A DNA stretch of 64,000 bases from Trichosphaerium sp. ATCC 40318. Taxonomy: Eukaryota > Discosea > Flabellinia > Trichosidae. The notes below the pieces were generated by a model. The model was given only the letters and a program-made list of their open reading frames with translations, did not search any database and had not been told where the DNA came from. Below are positions 55,912 through 64,000 of the stretch, piece by piece (position 1 is the first letter of the stretch; every line of letters starts with the position of its first letter). The stretch covers positions 1 through 64,000 of the forward strand of contig JALMLS010000071.1 of NCBI GenBank assembly GCA_038496445.1. Direction: 5' to 3'. The position numbers and the translations under genes were made by a program.

Positions 55912-58900
55912 TCAAAGTCCAGACATGAACTCATTATTATAATCTTTAAAACTAGGCAACGAGTTCTTTGCATTCTTTGGTTTAATCATACGTAGTTTTT
56001 CATACTCTAATGCTTCCTTTTCAGAAGTTCTACCTGTTTTTGCATTTGTTTTCATCCTTTTCTTGAATCCTGGTCTTCCTTGTGATAACTGCTCATTGTA
56101 CTCCTTTGTCTGGCGTACACGAACCTTTGCAGTCTACAAAAAATACATCAACAACAAGAAAACAAATATAAAAAACCAAGAACAACTTCAGGAACGTTAA
56201 GTTTGCCAAAAAAGAAAAAAAACAGAAAAAAACAAGAAAAAAATTATCGTAATCTGAAGCATCATTAAAAAACGTACAAATTGTGAAGGGTTTCCTTTAA
56301 GACCAAAGCTTCTAGCTAAGTGACCCAAGTGAAGATTCCTTATGTTAAGTATTTTTTGTGTGAACTTAGGATGAGTTGTATAACTCTTTAAGAAAGCTTG
56401 GTACGCAATTATTGCCATAGACCTTAGATCAGCTTCTTTACAAGTCTCTATAACCTTTTCAAATAAATGACCCAAAATACCACCTATATAAAGTAACAAG
56501 TTAGAGAGTCAAAGAATGTTGAAGCGCTGAAAGAAATCACAAAAAAATAAGTTTGATATAAAGTATGTCTTTTTTGATACGTACGTTCTTCTAATTTATC
56601 ATCTGTTGTGTTCTCTTCTTGATTTGTTATTAAATCACTAAATAGTTTCATAGGGTTTATGCCGTGTAATGTCATCTAAAAACACATGTGTTAGGTTCCA
56701 AACCTGCCAACCAGTGACCACAAAAACAACTCTTTCAACAACAAAAAAAAAACCAATAAAAATCGTACACCGCTTTGTGCCAACAATTCAAGGTATCCTT
56801 GCTCAGAAGGTTGTAAAAACAGCAAAGCTTTTCCTGATTTACCAATACGCGCAGTACGACCGATCTAAAGGGTGTTACAACTATCTTCCGGTAAAAATAC
56901 ATACCCTGTGGACATAAGCTCTGTGATCACATGGGATATCGTATTGTACAATCCAGTCAATGCCAGGTAGATCGAGACCTATCCAACAGTGTTAATAACA
57001 TAGTCTTTGTATTTTTAAAGTTCTGAAATAATCCACAATAATGTACCTCTTGCTGCAACATCTGTTGTGAAAAGAATACAAGATTTACGCTGGTTTACTT
57101 TCTGGAAAGTAGCTACACGAGCTGTTTGTGATAGAGAACCATGAAGCATGAATAAAGGAACGCCAAGCATTGGTTTCATTGCTAAACAACATAAGTAAAA
57201 AAATAATGACATAGTGTCGGTAGAAACAAGCGATAAAAAACAAGGTCCAGTTAAAACCAACGAAATTATTTGATTGCACTTTGATGTTCGTTAACGTACT
57301 TTTATCTTTCCAAAGACCGTAAGGTGCTCTTGGGGGTTCAACATGAAGATCAACATTAGAAAATAACGTGAAAACAAACTCTACAGAAGCACGACTGGCC
57401 ATAAACACGATAATCTTGCAATCAGCACTTTTGAAAAATATCAGCAAAAAAAGTAAAAAAAGTGACTTTTTTCTGAAGAAACACGTGTTTGCTTGAACAA
57501 AAAAATTAAATCACGTACGTCGCTTCAATCTCCTTCTTTAAAAAAGCTGCTAATGATACTAATCGAGTTTTTGTTGGTGGAATGACATAGAACTTAAAAC
57601 AATGTTAAAAAAAACAAATGAGATTAACGTTCTTTCTTACTTGTTGAAGTCTATCTGGTACGGCATGTTGCAATGATTCTGCAATTACAGCGGCATCTTC
57701 TTCGAGTGCAGTGTTATCATCAACATCGACAAATTTAGGGTTTTTAAGCATGTTAGTGCCAAGATCGCTTAATTTCTATTGGAAGATGTCAAAATGTGTC
57801 ACATTTTTCTTCGCTGAAAACAAACCTGTGAGAGTGTTGCAGAACATAATGCGTTCTGTCTAGGTGTCTCATGCTCATCTAATATACGTATAATATCCTT
57901 CAATTGTGGCTCGAAACCCATATCAAGTAATCTATCAGCCTCATCCAGAACAAGCCTTTTTATCACAAGATTAGTAACTTTACATTGATTTTTTACTTGA
58001 AACTCAAAACGTACCATTTCAATCCATCATGTTTCCATGCGCTAGTGTTAACAAGATGATCGTTTATACGTCCAGGTGTACCAATAACAACAATCTCACC
58101 TATAAAGCCTGTAAGCCAAAAATAAAAGAAAAAAAAATTTCTTCAACTTTAAAATCAAACATACCTTTGCGTAGGCGTGCTTTTTCTGAGGACCTCTTCT
58201 CACCACCACATAATGTGGTACTAACAAGCCAAGGGAATGGAGAAGTCAATTGCTTGAAGATTGTCTCAATCTGTGAGCACAATTCACGTGTTGGAGCAAC
58301 AAGGAGCGCTGAAGTAAGAAAAAAATTAATAATTCCATGACTGTAAGGAGGTTTGTGTCTTACCAACTGTGCCGTTTTCTCTACGAACGTCTTTTCCGGC
58401 TTCTAGAAGAGCGTGTATAATAGGTACAAGGTACGATAATGTCTTTCCGCTTCCTAAAGGTGTACAATGTTAATAACGGCAAAATTATTCTTCGATTTTT
58501 TTTTTTGAACAAAAAAAAGCAATTCACACCTGTACAAGCCTTTGCCATAACGTCGTTTCCTTCCATTAACAATGGTATTGCCTTACGTTGTACGCCAGTA
58601 GGTCTAACAAAGCCGTTCTCTAACGAGTGTCATTAGCAAAAAACATCTTTTTTTTTAGCGTCAATGAGGGCGTACCGGCTAGCCTAGTGTGTAATCTTGG
58701 GTGTAAATGCATTCCCGAGAAGTCATTCGTTGAGAAAATGGCCTTAGGCTTCGGTTTTCTTGTTCCTGGTCCTACTGTACCAAATTTCCCCTGTAGCTTT
58801 GGATTTGTGCTCTTTGCTTTTTTTTTAACAAGCGGAGGGTTTTTAGACCCATATGATCCTCGCGTTCTGTTTTTGTCTCCCAACTTTGCTCGTTTGGCAT

Positions 58901-59110
58901 CCCGACCTTTAGAATCGCCATAACTGTTATTTTTACGTTTTTTAGACGCTCCATCAGGCGAATCTGGTTCTTCTGATACCTGAGAAATTACCATTAACCC
59001 AGAACGCGAAATACGATAAAAGAAGCGTAGGGCCTTAAAAAAAAGGCGTTTCTCACCTTAGGTTTTGGCGGTGGAATAGAATAATCGGTAAAGTCGAGAT
59101 TGAGCTCCAT
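55912..59110 (-). CDS. DEAD-box RNA helicase, DDX31/Dbp7 type
   Basis: Many exons from ATG 59110 to TGA 55912-55914. A charged N-terminal extension ([20 protein letters not shown]) leads to LHPRLHTRL and the Q-motif region [15 protein letters not shown]. Helicase motifs: I ACTGSGKT, Ia PTRELCSQ, Ib [64 protein letters not shown]. The C-terminal part ([23 protein letters not shown]) fits the DUF4217 tail, followed by a basic tail. Dbp7/DDX31 acts in 60S ribosomal subunit assembly in the nucleolus. At least one exon overlaps CACGTG as coding sequence (THREL region). Confidence 0.82.
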
Positions 59111-59436
59111 TGATTACTACTACGCTTGAATACTTGCCCTAAAATAACTAAAAAGCTGTGCAGCCACATTCGTCAATAGTCAAGCAGCCTTTCTGTGAAC
59201 AACTAGTCCACAAGCACGTCGGTATCAAAAAAAGGTGACCGTGCATCAGGTGCTTTTTTGAGCGTAGAAATGATGCATTCACATCGCACTGAACCTTCAA
59301 GTTTTTCAAAAAACAAAACGTGGAAATAAAACAACTTTGGGATGACTCCAATTTATAACCAGTGGTATAGCTGTAAAAGTATATTTTGGGACTCTAACTA
59401 GTTATTAACGACAAACAAGTATCTTAGTGTTTATTG

Positions 59437-60714
59437 CTAGATTGTAGATCCAAAGGAGAATAAAATGGTTTCTCCTCTGGGATCATATAATACTTTTACA
59501 CCTCTTTTTCTGAGTGATCTAATACACTTATCGGTAACATCGCCTGAACGCAAATATATTTTGAGTAAGCTGACTAATGATTCAATACCTCTGTCATAAA
59601 TCTTTTCACAACCTTGAATGTTTATTTCTTTGATACCAGAAAGTGGAGCAAGGCAATCATTTGTTATGTTTGTGTAACTTAAATGAATAGCATTTGCATC
59701 TGCAAGGCTTTTCATACATAATCCAGTGATACCCTTACAGCCTGATAGGTTGATATTTTTGACACCAGCAAGTGGAGTTATCCAATCATCGGTTGCATTT
59801 GTATAAGATAAATCAATGGTTTGTACACCAGCAAGACTCTTCATACATGATCCAGTTATACCATCACACTTTGATATATTAATATGCATTACACCAGAAA
59901 GTGGAATGATCCAATCATCTGTTGCTTTTGTGGCACATAAGTGGATGGTCTTTACACCGGCAAGATTCTTCATACATGATCCAGTAATACCACCACAATT
60001 TGATAGGTTGATATTTGTTACACCAGCTAATTTTGATACGCCCACATCTGTAATGAGTTGACAATTACCTAAGTCTATAGTATGTACACCAGCCAATGCT
60101 GAGATACCTTCGTCCGTAATATGTCTACACTGGTACAAATCTATAGTGTGTACTCCAGACAGAACAGATAGTACTTCATCTGTAACTTCAGACTCTGGTA
60201 TATGGATAATTGGTACCCCCGCAAGCGCTTTCATACCCATCTCTGTTATTTTGGGCAGTTTATACAACCTGATACTTTTAAGATGTTTCACAAGTGGTAT
60301 TATGCCTGAGTCTGTGATTCCTGTACAAGAATATAACATCAAGTGCCTCACACCACAAACAGAATGTAACCCCATATCTGTGATTTTACGATTGAAATAA
60401 ATTTCTAGGGAATGAACACCTGAAAGCAAAGAAAGATCATTGTCTGTTCCTTCCCACAACGAGATTTTGGTGTTTTTCAAGAAAGGACTTCCAGAAAGAC
60501 GAGAATAGCTTGCTGTTAATCTAATACTGATACAATCATATCCAACGAGATGGCTAATGATATCTGATAATCGTTTACAGCTTTGCGAGACATTAAATCG
60601 ATTAGAGCGGTCCACAAATGATAGTAGATGAGCTATTATCTCTGTTGGTATGTCTAAAAGCTCAACATCATCTAATGACTTTAAACATCCTGAGGAAGGC
60701 TTTCCAGAAAGCAT
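59437..60714 (-). CDS. F-box/LRR protein, LAGVHTI family
   Basis: A 425-residue intronless frame. The F-box-like segment spans residues about 18-60 (LDIPTEIIAHLLSFVDRSNR, SQSCKRLSDII), then HLVGYDCISI and GSPFLKNTKISL. About twelve LRRs follow, with motifs such as HITDEGISALAGVHTIDL and the alternative GITGSCMKSLAGVQTIDLS and ATDDWITPLAGV, the latter also present in the 40.6-kb gene and the 2.2-kb pseudogene. A short tail LRKRGVKVLYDPRGE ends the protein. A role as SCF substrate receptor is inferred. Confidence 0.8.
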   Translation of the reverse strand: MLSGKPSSGCLKSLDDVELLDIPTEIIAHLLSFVDRSNRFNVSQSCKRLSDIISHLVGYDCISIRLTASYSRLSGSPFLKNTKISLWEGTDNDLSLLSGVHSLEIYFNRKITDMGLHSVCGVRHLMLYSCTGITDSGIIPLVKHLKSIRLYKLPKITEMGMKALAGVPIIHIPESEVTDEVLSVLSGVHTIDLYQCRHITDEGISALAGVHTIDLGNCQLITDVGVSKLAGVTNINLSNCGGITGSCMKNLAGVKTIHLCATKATDDWIIPLSGVMHINISKCDGITGSCMKSLAGVQTIDLSYTNATDDWITPLAGVKNINLSGCKGITGLCMKSLADANAIHLSYTNITNDCLAPLSGIKEINIQGCEKIYDRGIESLVSLLKIYLRSGDVTDKCIRSLRKRGVKVLYDPRGETILFSFGSTI

Positions 60715-61898
60715 AATGGTAAATGATGAGCTGCTTTCTACTCAACGATACCGCTAACGAAAAAGAAAGACCGTCGCAGCGTGCATTTTGCGTTGAAACG
60801 CAGAGCATTCAGAAGATACATAATAGAAGAAGCGGAAAGTACTAGAATTAAAAGCTACAGCAGTAAATTAGTTTTCCTTACCAAAAAAAAACACGTGATT
60901 ATCAGCAGAGCAACTTTTGTTAAGCAGTTCCCGCTCATAGAAAAATTCAATACACTAAGCCATGTGCTTGTACATCAAAAACAGTGCTATATCTTGTAGC
61001 TACTTATACCAGAAGTTTGGTGCCAGATGCCAAAATATGTTTGTAGACGTACATTTGTAACAACAATGCCGTAAAACTGTTCCGCTAATGTGTTAATTGC
61101 AAAAAAAGAAGTGACAGTTGTAATAATTGCTTTTAGTCAGCGTAATTGCTGCTTTTGAAGATTTTCCAATAACGACGACAAATCAAGCAACGGCAGCCAA
61201 ATATAGCTGAAAGGATATAATCTTATGTGATCTGTAAAATGGTACGTTTAGGCAGCCGTTGGTTCATTTGCCTTGAAATAGTAGAGTTTTTTCATTAAAC
61301 ACTCACAAAAATCCGTGTAAGTACCTAAAAACAAGTATCTGCGCGTAGGGTAGTACATACATACAATATTTGTATGCTAAAGCTAAAATAAACTTGTGAC
61401 GCTATTGTAAGCCTTGGTTTTCAAATTACAAGTACTGTGATCTTTTGTGCAATAGTTGTCTTAATTTCAAGGCTGTGTATAGGCGTCAAACAGAGAAAAA
61501 TGATTAAATATGGAACAGAAAAACAATTTTCAGTGATTCAGCTACAATGTTTAATTTTTCTTGATGTTATAACTCCACAAACAACAAAAAGAAAGATCAC
61601 AATACATTTAGCACATGGATTAGCGTCTATATAGAGACGGAACTGCTTAACAAAAGTTGCTCTATCATGACAATGACGTGTTTAAAGAAGATCAAGGGTT
61701 GACTACTTGAACAATTGGTTGACAGCTACAAGGCGTTGTTGCCACGAGAAATACGTAACGAGTTTTCGCCAACTTAACACCGTAATGACAACATTCTACT
61801 ACATTATTTTAAAGCTATGTGATTGTTCCATTTTTCAATGTGCGATATGCAGATTTAACCACTGACATACAAAATTTGGTTTCTTTACTCCTATCTAG
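60715..61898. other. Intergenic or undetected 5' exons
   Basis: Short frames at 60781-60999 (basic) and 61437-61634 (hydroph. start IFCAIVVLISRLCIGV) have no known domain. The latter could be a signal-peptide exon for the following gene, but no in-frame join was found. CACGTG near 60890. Confidence 0.3.
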
Positions 61899-62804
61899 AC
61901 TCAACTTGCCTGCCTGGTATTGACATTCCATTACAAGAAGCCCTAGTACTCCTTCGCAACAATAGTGAAGTTGCCACACGTGCTACTTTTTATCGGGGTA
62001 ATTTGAAAAATGTTAAGTGAAACGTGACAACATTTCGGTTTTTGGTTCAACTTTAAACGTAATAATCAATATGAACAAAACGTACTCTATTGCTCCGTAC
62101 CAGGTATATTATTTGTAATTGATGCATTTTTAACACCCAATATTAGGGAATTGAGTGTTTAGAGTCAAACTTCCCTGTATTGGTAGCCACTGATGTAAAC
62201 AGTGGTAAAACTACCAATATAGACGCAATAGCAGGTTTTGACTACGCTTGGGGACATAAATACGTAGTCGAAGTAGGTAGGCCTCAAAACTACAACAAAT
62301 TCCTCTAATCGCATGTAAAACAGAGGAGAGGAAACTAACGGAGGACGAGTTTATGTGCGATGGACCTGACTACGTTTGGACTCTAAAGAGCATAAAAGAG
62401 GATAAAATAACACCTGCAGGTATATTCTTAGCGCCTTATAACCAACAAACGCCCGCAAAGTGAATTCTGTTTTTGGCGCATTCAAAAAAAATGAAATTTC
62501 CATTAGGTACAGAATTCACTCTGAGAATACCACAAAGTATGGTGCGACTTGGCCACTATCCTGTCATACGTACTTCCGGATTATTTTCCAAGACTTACGC
62601 CATTTGGGGAAAGTATAAGATAAAACCAACTCAAGAACTCAAAGTACGCAATAATAATCGCTGTTTGACTTAAAATGTTGTACTTACGGCTTTAAGGATG
62701 CCCTTAGTCAGAACAATGATTTTGATATTACATTAGCATTCCAGGGAAACCCCAGCGATCCATTTGTTGTTCGCAATGTAATAATAGTAGAAAGTATGTA
62801 TTAA
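61899..62804 (+). CDS. Probable secreted protein with DUF4377-like domain; ends unresolved
   Basis: An exon after CTATCTAG encodes STCLPGIDIPLQEALVLL; later exons encode YSIAPYQGIECLESNFPVLV, IDAIAGFDYAWGHKYVVEVE and YVWTLKSIKEDKITPAG. The IAGFDYAWGHKYVVEV and YVWTLKSI pair fits the DUF4377 pattern (IeGFxYxxGYxYxLxV, then WxLxxV). A further part reads LRIPQSMVRLGHYPVIRTSG and after a GTATAA intron DALSQNNDFDITLAF to TAA 62804. The 5' end and the link between the two halves are uncertain. It is convergent with the DOMON gene. Confidence 0.5.
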
Positions 62805-62846
62805 AAACAATCAAAGTAAATTTTTATATACAAACAAAATCTGACT

Positions 62847-63515
62847 CTACGTGCACACGGTTAAACACTTGCTCATATTACTCTTGAAAGGCCTTTGTAG
62901 CAAAAAAACGTGACGTCGATGACAGCTTTTCGCCGAGGAAACGTCTTTGGCATGTTTATTCACTAACAGTTTAATTTTTATATGCTCTCTGACACGTGAA
63001 TGATGTGAGAAGTCCTTATCTACACTATATGCAAGAATAATGAATGTTTCTTGACCTGGCACTAGCTCACAGTCTTTTGGATCGCTTATTGATCTGTTAC
63101 ATTCGCATGACACGATTTTTGATTTTTACCTGATAGCAGAGGAATAGTAAACGATATTTTAGTTATCCCATGTTCATGACAACCTTTCAAATTTGTCACT
63201 CTATTTTTACCACCATATTTTTCTTTGTTGTAATGTCGCGGAGGTTCAGCGATATGTTCTTCACTTTCAACATTGCCATTTTCAAGAAGTCTGAGAAACA
63301 CCAGCTTAGATCCAGCAAGACTATGATTTTTCGTATTAAATCCAACGAGTAACCACCCTTGTGCTTTGTTAGACGATGTAAAAACAAGGGGATTTTTTGT
63401 AGTTTGTACCTTGAGTCTTAGCACTTATACACCCGTTAAAAACGCCTCCATCTTCACTACTTGTATTCCACTCCAAGTTTATACCTCTTTTCGTAATGTG
63501 TTGGGCGCTAGCCAT
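62847..63515 (-). CDS. DOMON-domain protein
   Basis: Exons from 63515 (ATG) with a GTACAA intron ending before 63378 and a 29-nt intron near 63090-63120 join in frame. Motifs: LEWNTSS, then QAQGWLLVGFNTKNHSLAGS, VFLRLLENGNV, LVPGQETFIILAYSVDKDFS and HHSRVREHIKI, all in the order of a DOMON beta-sandwich (GWxxxGF, mAGS, AyG, H-x-R/G). DOMON domains bind haem or sugar in secreted redox proteins. No signal peptide is seen at this start, so a 5' exon is likely missing. No cytochrome b561 part follows. Confidence 0.65.
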
Positions 63516-63960
63516 GTGACAGTCGCACTGAAAAGTCTAAAAAAGCCTCAATTGCCTTTTTCGCAGAATTTCGCAGATACAATTCATTGCATTGACAGAA
63601 TTCATGTTATTTTCACGTGACATAACTGAACGAGCGCTCAGCGGTACCACTGTTGCTAAAGACATTGATCAATGCACACCGTAGGACGACTGAGGAGTGG
63701 TATTTATTGACAATGGATTAGAGAGGCAAAAAGGCTTTTAATCGGTTATGTTTAGTTATAAACTTGTATTTTGTGGGGTTTTGAGTTATACTGACCCATT
63801 CCCACATTTTACATTTCTTAACTCGAGCGTCAGAGTTACATATAGGTCTGCACGCGTATGGGTTGCTTGTTGATAAATATAACTCAAATATATGCTAATA
63901 AGCAAGGGTTTTAAGTAAACATCTTTCGTTTTTGTTCTAGACTCACTAAAATCCGCAACA

Positions 63961-64000
63961 ATGCTCGTGCCAGAGCGTGATACTACTTCTTCATCTCCTT
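63961..64000 (+). CDS. Start of a gene cut by the window edge
   Basis: ATG in AACAATG context opens a frame MLVPERDTTSSSP up to the edge; an acceptor-like TTCTAG lies 27 bases before it. Too short for any assignment. Confidence 0.25.
   Translation, partial: MLVPERDTTSSSP

Noticed and set aside
1-64000. Giant-virus genome or integrated virus covering the whole window
   Set aside because: Intron-rich Arp2, ADCK1, SUMO, helicase and secreted enzymes are cellular, and no capsid, packaging ATPase or viral polymerase was seen.
1-64000. CRISPR array, bacterial operons or ribosome binding sites
   Set aside because: The gene structures are spliceosomal, and no spaced short repeats of CRISPR type are present.

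Overview
The window is nuclear DNA of an AT-rich, intron-rich unicellular eukaryote. Genes lie close together on both strands and carry many short spliceosomal introns (about 28 to 230 nt, donors GTACGT, GTAAGT or GTGCGT). Conserved eukaryotic genes are present: Arp2, SUMO, an ADCK1-type mitochondrial kinase, a BTG/Tob protein, a DDX31-type helicase and small GTPases. Several secreted glycan- and protein-degrading enzymes suggest a phagotrophic or osmotrophic protist. An amoeba-like organism is my best guess, with low confidence. Layout, 1-8.7 kb: an SRPBCC protein, a Ras-like GTPase with unusual motifs, an LRR pseudogene, a hAT transposase remnant, an unknown gene, a GNS-type sulfatase and an F-box gene. 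8.7-17.5 kb is gene-poor, with MORN and LRR fossils, a membrane protein, a BTG/Tob gene and an LRR gene. 17.5-34 kb: a secreted glycosidase-like protein, a RING remnant, a gene with a PUA/EVE-like domain seen in modification-dependent restriction proteins, Arp2, ADCK1, a secreted unknown and a sedolisin. 34-42 kb is dominated by F-box/LRR and F-box-like/MORN genes, plus dispersed repeats. 42-51 kb: a GH115-like glycosidase, SUMO, a six-repeat protein ending in a nuclease-like domain, and an F-box/membrane gene. 51-64 kb: a 649-bp TTAA-flanked MITE, an Arf-like GTPase, a truncated cysteine protease beside MORN pseudogenes, a DDX31-like helicase, a further F-box/LRR gene, a DUF4377-like gene convergent with a DOMON gene, and a gene starting at the right edge. 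Three observations stand out. First, the palindrome CACGTG occurs about 70 times by my reading, many times more than composition predicts, and often inside introns. Second, two repeat-protein families (LRR with a LAGVHTI core, and MORN_2-like), both of a type I also associate with amoeba-infecting giant viruses, occur here as intact genes, frameshifted copies and fragments, often near one another. Third, the gene at 47.1-49.7 kb carries six divergent repeats, most of them split by a phase-2 intron at the same place, followed by a DUF559/Vsr-like nuclease domain. Exon boundaries were inferred by hand from reading frames and splice sites.
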